A DNA stretch of 64,000 nt, from the NCBI GenBank assembly GCA_964035545.1, contig OZ037768.1:17789875-17853874 (forward strand), written 5' to 3'. The notes beneath the pieces are model-generated. The model worked only from the letters and a program-made list of their open reading frames with translations. It was not told the DNA's origin and made no database searches. This document shows, piece by piece, positions 23,301 to 35,721 of this stretch. The translations under genes were made by a program, and so were the position numbers. Source of the DNA: Bugula neritina (lineage: Eukaryota > Bryozoa > Gymnolaemata > Cheilostomatida > Bugulidae). The number at the start of each line of letters is the position of its first letter. Positions within the stretch are counted from its first letter, which is position 1.

Positions 23301-25181
23301 TTGAATTGCACATTGGTTCAGTATAAATATGTTTTATTTTATTATTGTTGAAGCTGTTATGATAGTCAAAAAGGTTTTTTGGTCCGACGTCTCACATTTT
23401 TCCTTTATATCTATAAATCTGGTTTAGTAGTGATATATTTTGTAGTCAATAGCGTACATAGACCTGGGTCACGGCCGCTGTCTGCTAGTAAAAGGTCAAC
23501 AAAGGTTGAAGATCGACCACTATCTAGAAGAACTCCCTCCAGACCTGGCACTTCATCATCAGCGTAAGAAGTTGAAATCTTTTAATGAAATAAGATATAA
23601 ATTTTAGATAGGCATTAATTTGTGTTTTTGGAATGCTTTATTTGGCACCATCTTATTTTGATTTTAAAACGTATTACATCAATACTTGTTGATTCTGGAT
23701 TAAAATTGTTTTCTGTTCATATTTTGGAAGGCAAAACAGTCAGAAAATTGTAATGAAAATTGTGGTATTTCTCTCATTCAAGTTAGAATTTAACCTAATT
23801 TATCAAGTGTGCTCATTTTACTACATGACGGTATATATGTATGTGTCATATTTAGTTAGTTTTCTAGAACTCCACTCTGTTTTGTGTGACTCAACAACAA
23901 ACTATTATTTAGACAGTTGAAGTTTCAATTTATGCACTTGAAGTTAAACAGCACAATATCTAGCTCTTCCAATACTTTTAGAAAGCACGCAGAAATTGTT
24001 GAGCTGGAAAAGCAGTGTCAGGAGTACCAAAGTTTATTACAGGCAGCAGAGGTAGAGCGTGATAGGCTAATGGAGCTGATCAAGATCATGCAGAAGAGGT
24101 AACATCTTGTAGTTCAGCAGCTACCTGTAACTTAGCTCAGCCTATATACCTTGTACATAGTATTTATTTTATTTATTTTATCTCTACTTTTGGCTCCATT
24201 TGATCAGAGAACCAGATTATAAGCTATAATTTAAAAATAATACAAATTAATAAATTTAACGGAGTAAATAATTCAGTTTATTTATTATTTATTTTCTTCA
24301 TATGAAACTGATATCTTATTTTACTTTCTTTAGGTACGAAGAGAGCAATGAAAAATGTCTAGAGTATCAAAATGAAATGAAAGTTCACAAGCTGAATGCT
24401 GTTCAACTTGAAAAGCTAATAGGAAAGATGAAGTTAGAAAATTCCAGTAAAACTAATGCAGGTAAATCTTTGGTTTGTAGTTCATTGCTATTTAGAATAA
24501 TATGCTATATGCTAATAGCTATGTTGACATATGCAGCAGGTACATGTAATGGCTGATCATGGCATGTACACAGAGTTTATTTGCGGTTTGCAATGAGAAC
24601 ATATATAAGAAACTTGAAACTAAATTTTTATGTTATAAAATAAGGTTAAATTTAACTGTAAAGTGCAAAGCATGACAAAAGTTTACACGATTAGGATGTA
24701 TCATATTATATCTGCTGTTTATAAAAGAAATATTTTCTTGCTTTGATTTTCTATCAATCATAGCAGCTGGCATTATGAAAGCGGTTTGTTGCGGGTTGTA
24801 TTTATTTTTCTCTAATCAATGTTGTTTGTAATAATAATTGTTAAAATTACTTTTGAGTCATTGTTGAAATTTTCCTGTTCAGTTACAATTTAATGCCAGA
24901 TACCTTTTTAAACAGGAAACAGAAAAAAAGAAAAGTCAAACATGAGCGGAGTTGTCCCCTTTAGCAGTTCTACTGACCTGAAAGGAATTCTCTCTTCAGA
25001 TCAGCTAAGTGAGCTGGAGACCTCATTAGCTTTGCAAAAAGATGAGAATGAGGCATTGAAAGTGGCACTTGAAAGCACATTGAAAGCAAAAGAAGAAGAT
25101 TTGAAGGTGTACAATGACATGCTTGAACAGACCAAGCTTGTTTTCCTGCAAGGTTTAAGGCAAATTAGAGGCGGGAATTAA
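17376..25181 (+). CDS. CCDC13: CCDC13 coiled-coil ciliary protein, complete
   Basis: Fourteen phase-consistent exons: 17376-17585, 17943-18017, 19210-19315, 19415-19557, 20037-20234, 20406-20510, 21002-21184, 21595-21771, 22400-22606, 22798-23188, 23446-23563, 23982-24098, 24334-24461, 24916-25181. They code 807 residues (human is about 715). Blocks I recognise as CCDC13 are in the expected order: ENGRLFKLLGERDYEIRQLK, AAKIVELSKKVREL, STWRGRAQMILGLQKK, NKLLKTEMQKLVDKGLHDDE, LLQAAEVERDRLMELIKIMQ and the C-terminal KEEDLKVYNDMLEQTKLVFL. Most exons are heptad-rich coiled coil. Vertebrate CCDC13 is a centriolar-satellite protein needed for cilium assembly and genome stability. The extra length lies largely in exon 10 (22798-23188), a Ser/Pro/Gly-rich linker with six 12-residue repeats, and exon 11, also basic and Ser/Pro-rich. 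Poly(A) candidate at 25268. Confidence 0.95.
22867..23082 (+). repeat. Six 36-bp in-frame tandem repeats in CCDC13
   Basis: Units start at 22867, 22903, 22939, 22975, 23011 and 23047, each 36 bp, coding RPGSKAGAGSSE-type dodecapeptides. Units differ by a few substitutions, several nonsynonymous (A/I, G/R, S/V). Because 36 is a multiple of 3, copy-number changes keep the CCDC13 frame. Confidence 0.95.
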
Positions 25182-25267
25182 AGTTTATATTGTTATATGT
25201 AATTACATTTGTATTTTTACTATATATACAGTCATTATCTATATACGCTATTGGTTGTTGATTGGTT

Positions 25268-25273
25268 AATAAA
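25268..25273 (+). terminator. Poly(A) signal of CCDC13
   Basis: AATAAA 86 bp after the CCDC13 stop codon; a second hexamer occurs close downstream (about 25294). Confidence 0.5.
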
Positions 25274-25696
25274 ATCAAATGATATCAGCACAAAATAAAA
25301 GTATGTTGTATGATTTTACTAAATAATGTATGCAAGTGTCACCTTTTCAATATTTAAAACATTTGAGTACAACTTTATGAATGCATCTATTTTGCAACAT
25401 TACATTGTAGGTAGAAGGTAAATTTAAAATATTTAATTATTAATGCGATTTCTGTAAGGAGCACGGCTAGTGTAAGTGTAGTTCCAGAGGTGACTTCAAA
25501 AGGATGGCTTCCTGTCATCTTTAATCTATTGATTTGGGAAACTCAAGAGGAGGCATACACATCGTATACTAATTGTATAGTTCAACAAGAATTTACTCTA
25601 CACTAACTGAAATTACAGTACATAGAATGAGTTGCAGTCATAATATTACAGAATGGAGAAAATAGCTTATACCTGCAGTAGGCCTAGGGAGTAAAC

Positions 25697-26015
25697 GCTA
25701 ACCCCCTATTCACACTTACCGTATCGTACGTCGTAACAGCAAATATCAGCCATTTTTACAAATGTCTGAGCTTCCTGTACGGTGTTGCAGTACGGTAGGA
25801 TCAAGCACTACTTGATTCAAATAAGTTGCGGCGGACTCCTATTGGACAGAAAAACTTTTGCGTTAATTCATTGGATATAATTGTCCAATGTAGTGTCATA
25901 GATCGTACCTAATAGCGGACTTTGAAAACTTCAGCCCGGACACATTAAAAATGGCTGATATTTGCTGTTACGCGTACAATACGGTACAATACGGTAAATG
26001 TGAATAGGGGGTTAG
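25697..26015. mobile_element. MITE-like element with ~65-bp terminal inverted repeats
   Basis: The left end begins GCTAACCCCCTATTCACA and the right end is its reverse complement, ending at 26015. The match runs about 65 bp inward, through CGTAACAGCAAATATCAGCC on both sides, broken by an extra CGTATTGTAC-type repeat on the right arm. About 190 bp of non-coding sequence lies between the arms. There is no transposase, so it is a non-autonomous element. I see no clear target-site duplication; superfamily unassigned. Confidence 0.85.
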
Positions 26016-28190
26016 CATTGTGATAAGAGCCACAATGCACTACTAGGCAAACCAAACAAGGAAATGTTTAATAGTTAACTTAATACAGCTCACTATACGA
26101 AGACAACCCATTCAAAGACTGAACCGTCTGCCGATTTAATAACTTGTTTCACTAGATAAATGCTTTATCTTGCAGTGTACCCTTTTTCCAGTATCACCAG
26201 TAGCCATGGCTTATGCATACTAATACTAAAATTCATAACCTAGCAAAACTTCAATTGCATTTATTACATTGCATTATTTCCTATATTAGATTTGTCTTTT
26301 TGTTTGGAGGGTGGGCTGACCATTATAAATGAGTGCTAAATATTTAGCATCCTTTCAAATATCCAATTCTGTATACACCTCCAACATTGGGGCCTTTTGT
26401 TTGGAGTATGAGGGTATCGCCTATAAAGTAACTTTTAATACATGTAAACAATTAAATACTGAAGCACCTGGCATTACCTGATAGCACTCTAGAGTTGTAA
26501 ATATAGGCTAAACACAACCTAATTTTCTTTGTGATCCGCATCATGTTTACTTGAATTGTGCATAATTTAAAGAATTTAGATGAGTTTATTTGCAGGAAAT
26601 ATTGAAGTGAAAATTTGAAATAAAATTTGGTAATAAAACCCAAATTTCAAACCTATAAAGATTAACTAAAACCAAAGCTGCCATCTTTGCATTGATTAGT
26701 TGTAGTAAGAAAGTGTAAAAATTCAATGCTACAGGAATTCAAGTCTGTGAAGGAGAATTAAATCAAAACGGGCTTACCTCATTTTTAGTGAGGCATATAA
26801 AAATATCCGAATGGCTCTCAATATATTATGTAAACAATACTCAATACATGGCCAGCAGCAATAAATGTATATACCTACCTAGTTGTGTGAGAGAAATTTT
26901 AAAATTGACCAGCCGAATTTTTGGCTAGAAAAGTACGAAAAAGAATATTAGCAAAAGTATATAGGGAAGGTAATTTATGTAATAAGTTATATAGCCACAT
27001 TCACAAGAGTGTGCTAGTATCAGCTCAATGACAATACTTACTTTATTATTTTCATTGTTGGCGCTCATTGACATTACATTACATCACTACTCTGACTGCA
27101 TAACAAATCAAGGTCATGAACTTTTTAAATAAATTTCAGGCAGAGATTTACTTGAAAACACGATTTCTTATTGAAAATATCTCACTGCTCATCATCATGT
27201 ACACAATAATTATTACAGTACTGTGTGTGCAAATTACATGACATTAGACTGGCTGCATAAGTAAGTGTACTAATGCAGAAATTTGGAAAGAGCCCCTGTT
27301 CTAGGCAACAAAAATGTTGTAAAAGAGTTTTGTTCTCTTGAAATTTTTTTGGCTCGAGCTAAAATTCATAGACATTAAAAATTTAGCCTTTAAAACTTCT
27401 CCTTTACCGCAACCAACAAGCATTGATTAGAAATTAGTCACATGGTACTTTTTGAAGCAGTAAATTAATGCTCTTTTAAGTTTTAGCACGTACAACTTCA
27501 CTATAACAAAAAATGTTGTAGCCTGTTTCATTTATAGTTAGTATTTCTTACTCTGTTATTCACTATAGCTTTATGATTATTCACTCTATTGTTCAATAGC
27601 TAATAAAGTATTTGTAACTTCCCAGTAACTACATGTTTGGTATACCACTTAATGAGAGGTTCAAAGTCTGCATTCCACGTAGTACCTTATTTATAATTTT
27701 TTGATTTCGAGATTGTTACACTTTGCTCTACATGATACAGTCTGCAAAGTACATGTAGAACAGATCTGTCAGCTCTGAGATAATGCCATGTATTATGATG
27801 ATGAATTTACCGTACCTTTGGACTTTGAAACGACCCAATCACGCGCGCGTGAAGGTGGAAGTGCAAAGTCCATAAGCCTGTGCTCCACAATAGTTTTACC
27901 AAATTGATGATAGACACGTTATTATCATAAATTTTAACAGAACGAAAACGTAGGCTAGCACTCGTGACCGAACAAAGCATTCTGTGAGACTATTGGAAGC
28001 GATAAGCACCGCATCAGCGTTATAAAAGTAGACCTCCACGTAGAGTGACTATTTTGATATTGTATTCGTAACGTATACGGATGAAAAGAAAAATTGAATG
28101 GTAGGTGCAACACTAAATTACTTTTCGTTTCAATAGAAAGTACCTAGGTTTTGACCGTTTAGTTGCAGTAAGGTCATGATGATGATGGCC

Positions 28191-28340
28191 ATTACTATTA
28201 GTATTACTATTAGTATTACTATTAGTATTACTATTACTATTAGTATTACTATTATTATTAGTATTACTATTACTATTAGTATTACTGTGAGTGTATTAGT
28301 ATTAGTATTACTATTACTATTACTATTAGTATTAGTATTA
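28191..28340 (+). repeat. TATTAC/TATTAG satellite block, forward orientation
   Basis: About 150 bp of nearly uninterrupted ATTACT/ATTAGT words. Followed 70 bp later by the same satellite in reverse-complement orientation (28412-28532). Confidence 0.9.
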
Positions 28341-28411
28341 GACTTAGTTATAATTAAATAATTCAATTATTATTATAAATAAATTTATTATAATTATTAT
28401 TTATTAACTTT

Positions 28412-28532
28412 AAACTAATACTAATAGTAATACTAATAGTAATAGTGATGATAATAATATTAATAACTAAGTCTAATAGTAATAGTCTAATACTAATAGT
28501 AATACTCATACTGTAATACTAATAGTAATAGT
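28412..28532 (-). repeat. TATTAC/TATTAG satellite block, inverted orientation
   Basis: AATAGTAATACT words, the reverse complement of the preceding block. Together the two blocks form a large inverted repeat with an AT-rich spacer. Degenerate related words continue to about 28930. Confidence 0.88.
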
Positions 28533-29241
28533 AAATAGTTAGTAACTATAACAGTTGTACTATTACTATAACTTTAAGTTAATAAGTAATTGTAAATAAC
28601 TAAATAGTAAATTGATTATTTAAATTCACTTTCAGTTTCACACTAGGAGTATGATTGACTTAGACTACGACTATCTCTAAACTCAAGTTGCTGAGTCTTA
28701 CACTTACCCTTAGGCCTTAGAGTTAGTCACTTACAGTTACAGTTTCACTTTACAGTTACTTGGTTATATAGTTATAGTAATAGTAATACTGAAATAGTAA
28801 TACTAATACTAATAATATTACTTGTAGTTGTACTTGTGGTCTTTAAGTTGATAATAATTATAAAGTATCAGTATGAGTATGGCGTGTGTACTTATGCTTA
28901 TACTTATAGTAATAGTTATAGTTATACTTATAGTTGAAGTTCTAGTCCATGTTTTCATTCTTTAACACTACTCAACTAATAGCAGTAGACGTAGTAGTAG
29001 TTTAGAGTTCTCCAAATCCTTGTCAAGAGGTAACTAAACACTAACATTAGTTCAAGTTAAGCTATATATTTCTTTAATATTTACTATCAGTCACTCTAAG
29101 TGAGTAAATCTATGAGTAAAACTATTGCAATTAGCAATATAGTAATAATAATTGTTATATTAACCATTATGATTATTAAATAAGTGTGGTATTTATTTTA
29201 CAACTACGTTGAAAATATTATCCAACTTTTAGATCTACTGA

Positions 29242-32196
29242 ATGTACCGAAAACATCAACAACAATTAGCAGATATGGAAGACGAAAAAAGGGTGTTGAC
29301 AAGAGTGACTAATTATCCAGTAGTGAAAGATGCCTGGGGCAAAGTGTCTGGTGTTTACCATTCGGGTAAAGAGAAAAGTCGGTTGTTCAGGTTCTGTGGG
29401 AGCATTGCCGAGTCAAGCGCTAGTTTGGCTATGAAGGCTACAAAGCCAGCTCTGGAAAAACTTCCAGGTATCTTCTAGTCTTAACATAACAGAATGTCAT
29501 TATATAATCTATTATATAATTTAATAATTGAGTTTTTTGTAAAAGCAAAGCTTATAGGTGTATGATATATATCAGATAGAAGACTTTTGAGTTTAGAAAT
29601 GACTAATAATTTTATATTTTATCGTAATATAGTAGAGAGACTGAATGACTATGCTTCAACTAAGCTGGATGACTTGGAGAAAGCATATCCACTTGTTAAT
29701 AAACCAGTGGAGGAAGTGGTAAGTGTGCTTAATATTTACAATGTGAAAGGAAGTTATTGCTGAGTGCAAAGTCCAACAAAAATGACCTTTGTTCTTCTGC
29801 TCTTGATATGGTGATGATCTTCTAAAGGTCAATAGTATATTAGCCAAATTCCTATTGCATTGCTGATAGTAACTGGAAATATTTTGTTCATAGTCAATCA
29901 TGATAAGGATTGTGATCTTCATAATCATAATCTACAAATTGTCTGTAGGTCGAAACTCTGAAGACCTTCTCCACCGATATGGTGAGTCAGGCGTGTGAGT
30001 ACAGTACTCACCAGTTCAACTCCATGGCTGTCAAGGTCAAGCTCGGATCTGTCATTCAGGCAGCAGATTCTCTGGTAGACCAATACTTACCACCTCATGA
30101 GGAAACTGAAGGCTCAACTCTGACTAAACCAGAAGATGATGTAAGTTTTATTACACGGAAGTGTTTATTAGTCTATTTCTTTTTTGTCAAAGTATTACTA
30201 ACATATTGATTTTAAACATTGGTTGTTACATGTTGAATGCATGTAAACCCAAATATATTCAACCGCCAAATGTATTGCATGGATATAGAAGTGATTTTCA
30301 GTCAGAAGTTGGTGAACCAAATACTGATTCCAGATATTGTTACAGGAAACATTTGAGGCCCCAAAAACTCCTCTCATGGGTTTACAACTGCTCAGTGATA
30401 AAATTAAACATCGGGCTTTTGATCGCGCGATGGCGAAGGTGTCCACTTTCTCCATGCGACCTGAGAAAGCCATTTCTGCTCTCACCCACACTGTAAACTT
30501 GGTAAGTTTTGATTTGTTTATCCGTGCATATGTTTAAAACTTGAAACATCCCTTTTAAACTACACTATCTAAAAACTAAACTAAACCTTAACTTTTCTTG
30601 GCAGGAATCTGATGTATCAATAACACAATGCTAAACTGTCATTGCATTATTAGACATTTTTTGCTGTTTTAATAAAATATCTTTAGTCGAATTTCAAATG
30701 TTTGTGAAAAATGGACAGCTAAAATAAAGTTGTTGGCAATGTTTTGGAGATTTTCAGTCGTAACCTGCTGGTGTTTGTATCTCTGTTGTATATCATTTGG
30801 TGGGATGTTGCTATCTTGTAATAAGTGTAATACTTGTGTCACATCAGCTCAAATAACTGCTATATGTAAATACAATATAAATCAATCCCCAAGCATAAAC
30901 ATAACCTCTGTACTGTATACAGTTTGAGGTAGCCCGTGGTATGAGTGTTGATGAAGCAATGGGAACTGTGAAGGACAAAGTAAGCAATCTGTATGAAGAA
31001 GTTACCAAAGAAGAGCAAAGTGAATGGCTTTCAGAGGAGGTAGGCTGTCTAGTCTTCTTACGCAATGAAAATAAGTTACATAATAACGTTGTGCAAAATA
31101 TAATTATGAGGGAGTGTTAAATAAGGCTCTTGAAATGGCTGGGGTCTAACAAACTCATTAAGTTTGAAACCTTATAATTTTAAGGCAAGGCTTCACACAG
31201 TATTGGCTAATAGAGGAGCTAAGGCTATTGCAATTATTTTGTTTACAACACAGTGGTTGCTGGGCAGCCATACCCATGCAGATAATTCGTGATGTGGTAT
31301 GAGGTCCTTCGTAGGAAAAAACGTGATCGATGTGTGTTGACTATAGTTAATAATAGAATGTGATAACTCTCGCAAAAGGTTTTTGTAGAATTGTTCTATC
31401 ACAATTGTTTAAATTAACATGTAAAATAAGAATTTGTTTTGTTGATGATGTTTTGTTGAATTATTTGTGTTGTGCATTGACAGTAAGTTAATATATATTA
31501 CTGTAAATTTCATATTAGCACTTTATTGTACAACAATGAGATGGGAGCTCATTTACCTTTTGCTGTATTGCATGATAGAATTGTGTCCCCCTTCCATAGG
31601 TAAGAGAGCAGAGGATGATCCTAAGAGCCAGGCGTCTATACCAGGGTGCTCGACTACAATCTCACCGAGTTTCCCAGTTTACTATCTACATCTCTGACCA
31701 AACCAGATCTGTCCTCACTCACACTGTCACCTTGGTTTCCGATGCTGAATTCTTCAAACATGTTTCTGCCTTTCTCGACGTTTTAAACCAGACCTGGAGG
31801 AATGCCATGGAAAAGCATGGAAGCAAATTGGATGTGAAACGATACCTAGATTTGTCTACGCTACTCAAGAACCTGGTATGTTATGTTGTACTGTAAGTCT
31901 GTGCTGTGTAGACATCCGTGTAATCAGTGTGGCAGTAATTCATTTACCTGTTGCATTCTGTTGCACAGGACACCTATTTGAGAGAGAATCTGGCAAGATG
32001 TGGTCACATGGTGGCCAGGTTTGATCCAAGAGTGTCTCGACCCAACCCAAAACCTGTTAACTCTGATGTTTCCTGGAATGATGAAAGCTGCGAGTTTGGT
32101 CCTGATAGCACCTACACACCTGCTGTCGACCATGACACTCTGCTTAGTTCCACTCGAGATTCTGAAGACTCCGAAACTGATGAAGATGAGGATTAA
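29242..32196 (+). CDS. Perilipin-like lipid-droplet protein
   Basis: Seven phase-consistent exons: 29242-29467, 29633-29718, 29949-30140, 30346-30501, 30923-31039, 31600-31875 and 31969-32196 (TAA), coding 426 residues. The first ATG follows an in-frame TGA; Met12 (29275) is an alternative start. The N-terminal block has the PAT-domain pattern (LTRVTNYPVVKDAWGKVSGVY, then a small-residue amphipathic stretch, then EKLPG and KLDDLEKAYPLVNKP); SLVDQYLPPHEE corresponds to the VEQYLP-type segment. The C-terminal half (LYQGARLQSHRVSQFTIYI onwards) looks like the perilipin helix-bundle region, and the protein ends in an acidic tail, SEDSETDEDED-like. Perilipins coat lipid droplets and limit lipase access. 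Compared with vertebrate PLIN2-5 the 11-mer amphipathic repeat region is short, as in other invertebrate members. Paralogue assignment is not possible. Confidence 0.85.
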
Positions 32197-32207
32197 CTAT
32201 AATAAAC

Positions 32208-32355
32208 TTTACTTGTATTGGCTACGGCTCTACCATGTCCTAGCTTTACCTGTATTGGCTACGGCTCTACCATGTCCTAGCTTTACCTGTATTGGCTACG
32301 GCGCTACCATGTCCTAACTTTACCTGTATTGGCTACGGCTCTACCATGCCCTGAA
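32208..32355 (+). repeat. Four 37-bp tandem repeats in perilipin 3' UTR
   Basis: Units start at 32208, 32245, 32282 and 32319. Each contains TGTATTGGCTACGG and TACCATGTCCTA with one or two substitutions. The array starts 12 bp after the perilipin stop codon and lies before the poly(A) signal at 32517, so it should be transcribed in the 3' UTR. Confidence 0.95.
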
Positions 32356-32516
32356 TGTTATTATTTTTCGTAGTATGGTTAACAAAATTAATTCGTAGGT
32401 TTCTATGGTTAATGTGCAAAAATGTTGGCTTAACTAACATGTTAGTACGTGAATTAAGTGTTTATTTTAAAATATGTAATATTCGTGTTGTGGTTAGGCT
32501 TATTCTATTTGTGAAA

Positions 32517-32522
32517 AATAAA
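32517..32522 (+). terminator. Poly(A) signal of perilipin gene
   Basis: AATAAA 321 bp after the stop codon; an earlier hexamer at about 32201 lies too close to the stop to be the preferred one. Confidence 0.45.
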
Positions 32523-34720
32523 ATGCTTTGCTTTATTGTCATCACACACAGATTTATATGATATTGTAAAAATTTTGCACCTGTTCGAAGCAGCTGTTGC
32601 AAAGCATGCAATCATCAAATGCTGTTGATTGAAAGTAACAAATAGCACAGCTGAAATATAAATGATAAACATGAAGAAATCCTATGTAAAATCTTAACAT
32701 TTCTAACTAAAAGTCTGTTGTGGGCTAGGGAGGTCATGTAGTATATTTGTTGATAGTGAGTTCCATCTTAAAAGGCCCACTCTACTTGTTAATGTGGCAC
32801 ATGCTTACAGATGACTCCTGCTGTATTATACAATAGAGCTTATCAAACTTTATGTTTAATGTTATAAAATGCAAAACAATAATAATACATTGATATTATT
32901 TCATCAATGGCATAAGCAATGGGCTACGAAATGGTTAACACTGGCAATGTGTCATGAATTTATGATTTGTGTGCACTTGCATTTTGTTTTTGTGACTTGG
33001 GAGTTATCTGTTTGTGGCAACCAAATCATTCAACCAACTTGAAAATACCTTGCTTCTATCCCTCTGGCCTCTTTGGCTATCAAGTTAAATGACAAGTTCT
33101 ATTTGTGCATGCTGTAACTTGTATAACCATTCGTTAATTGCTGAGCAAATGCTGTTATACATCTGTAAGCCACATGTAAACAGTACAGTGGGTAAAAACA
33201 AATTTTTTATCATCAAAATGCCAGTAAAAAATACTTCATTATATTTTTTAATCATCAAATATTAATCATTGAAACATCTGTGCTAATTTGTTACATGGCT
33301 ACATACAAAGTCGATATATAGCTAAAACAATATCATTGTATTTATTCCAATACACGTAAGTCCTGTCTTGCAACTATGTATAGCACCAAAATATTACTAG
33401 CACATGAAGTACTAGGATGATTGATCTTCTGTTAAATAAATTATCTAAAACTTAATCATAAATGTTGAATGACAAGTTCCCAAAAAACTATCTAGACTTG
33501 CACTTCTAGCCCCCAGTTCATCCCGTGCTTGTTCACAATTATATGCCACAATTCAATGAACGGCCAGCCTGTTTAACTAATAAATACTTTTAAATTTGTC
33601 CACATTAAAGCCTGGGGTATATATTATAATATTGTGGCATTGTTTTATGCTTATTCATATTAAGAAACTATTTACTTTCAAAAACTGATTACTTAATTTT
33701 GCACTAAGGCATTGTGATGGTTATCTACTATGAGTAAAATAGGCAAGCTAAAGATGTTATTCTAGTGCATCTTATTTAGCATTATTATATTCCAAATGAT
33801 AGTAGGGGATTGTTATTAACTTTGTATTTGCAAAGGAATCACAAGAAATCATAGGAGTGTCATGCTAGCTTGATATGATGCACTGAGTAATACTTTAACT
33901 TTGTTCACATGTTCTACCCAAGGCACTCCCTAAATAATTGCATTTAGATATGTTGTAATAATAATTAATTCTTTTTGTAAGAAGTGGGTTTAATTTCTCT
34001 CTGTAGAATATAGTTTACTCATGAGTTCTCTAGGATCAGAGAACAGGTAATGTTGGTATATAGTTTATTTACACCTGGCCAGTACTCAAAGATCTTCTAT
34101 TGGTAGATGTAACAATTCCATATATAGTAGATTACATTAAACTCTCACAATGTGAGGTGTATTTTATATGTTTCCAACAATAGTTCAATATACCCAAAGC
34201 AAAGTGTTACAGTGGTACTAGCAGTAACTTTCGATAAATTTAATAGTTAACTATAAAAAGCATAATTAATGCCCAATTACACGAACAGTATAAACATTAT
34301 GCTATTTGTAAGCTAAATGTTATGCAAAGTATACCATACTGGTGGCTTGAACTCTTGCAACACCAGCTCTAGGTTGCTGGTAGTGCAAAGCTAGTTGGTG
34401 CTGCAAGGGTTCAAGCTCCACAACTACTAGTAGTACGACTCTTTTTCATCAAACTTTTAATGGTAAGACAAATTATAGCAAGCAGTATAACTGTATTCTA
34501 TAACCAAGAGGGATATGTATATTTTTGTAACTGATGTTATACGGAGCAGTGTTTAGGTGATTGGCAAAAAAGGAATGTGTTGACATGTTGATACAAGGCC
34601 CTCCTTGCATAGTTCTTGGAGTTTTTCATGAAGTATATGCTTGTGTGCATTAATTATAACAAACATTCCTGCAATAACCTTAGAAGAGGTAGCTAATGGT
34701 TGCAGCACATACAAATTATA

Positions 34721-35169
34721 AAGTTGCGTTTATACCTCTGCTGAAAAAAGTACCGAGTTTAAGTTAATAATGCTTGTCCGGGTACCCCTTTATAGTCAAA
34801 CCGAAACTCGTTGAAATCATATTGATGCGGTTGCTCACTTTCTGAAATTGAAATTTGACTCGCATAATAGCTATTTGATGCCCTTTGTAAACGTCGTGAA
34901 TTAGTGAAGCGGAAAGCATAAAAGCGATAATTGAGAAGGCGTAGGCTATGTAATTATAACCGTATAAGTACGTTGTCTAATCGCCAAAGTAATAACTAAA
35001 TAACGATGTTTACAAGGAGTTATTACTCCTATTCTAAAATTGGCCGATTAAGTTATCACAGTACAAAAATTTCAACGGGTGGCTTTTACAATGCAATGCA
35101 ACTCGGAGAAATTTCAACCCGGCCAAATTGAAATTTTGACCGAAAATCGTGAAGGTATAAACGCAACTT
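34721..35169. mobile_element. MITE with TA target duplication (Tc1/mariner-type)
   Basis: Terminal inverted repeats AAGTTGCGTTTATACCT at 34721 and its exact reverse complement AGGTATAAACGCAACTT ending at 35169, flanked on both sides by TA. Total 449 bp with no transposase frame. The TA duplication fits the Tc1/mariner superfamily. Internal sequence carries further weak inverted words (CAACGGGT/ACTCGTTG-like). Confidence 0.88.
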
Positions 35170-35721
35170 TAAGATTGCACTAGCAGCAACTAATTTCAAT
35201 AGTATTTACCATGTAAGAGTGGTGTTAAATAGGTTGAACATTTTGATAAGAATCATAGCATTTTAATTAATATTATGAACAAACTAAAGTAATTTTTCCA
35301 AATGCAATAATTATCATGCCAACATTTTTCAGCATTTGTTCACTTTTTGCTCACCACAATTGAAGAATAGAGACCAATATGACTTACATTGTAGTAGCTT
35401 TTGTAATGGATTTGTCTTACTGGAGATACAGTTTATACATCAGCACATGTATCCTCACAGCTGCTTGGCTATAACCATCATTTAATATCTAGGCACTGCA
35501 AGCATAGAACCCACAACCTTTGAATAGTTACAGATAGCTTGGTATGTGTTTGACTCAAAGGTTCTTGAACATATCATGGTGTCATCATTCCTGTCTGGAT
35601 AATGCAGGATAATGTGGGTCACTGGTATTCTATCAGCTGTGTGACTAGGATGGCAACTATTGAACCAGCATTTATTATCAAACATAAGTTCATAGAAAAT
35701 CCAATACCGAAAGATCTTAGG

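Larger units (their letters stand above)
25274..29241. other. Gene-poor interval between CCDC13 and perilipin
   Basis: No coding sequence is supported across nearly 4 kb. It contains the palindromic element at 25697-26015 and the simple-sequence blocks at 28191-28340, 28412-28532 and 28775-28820. The perilipin first coding exon is preceded by an acceptor-like TTTTAG at 29228-29232, so a non-coding first exon and the promoter probably lie here too. Confidence 0.5.

Noticed and set aside
28130-28366. Open frames on both strands with IVILIV / ITISIT repeats
   Set aside because: Translations of the TATTAC/TATTAG satellite, not protein genes.
32208-32355. 37-bp repeats considered as CRISPR-like
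   Set aside because: Direct tandem copies with no spacers.
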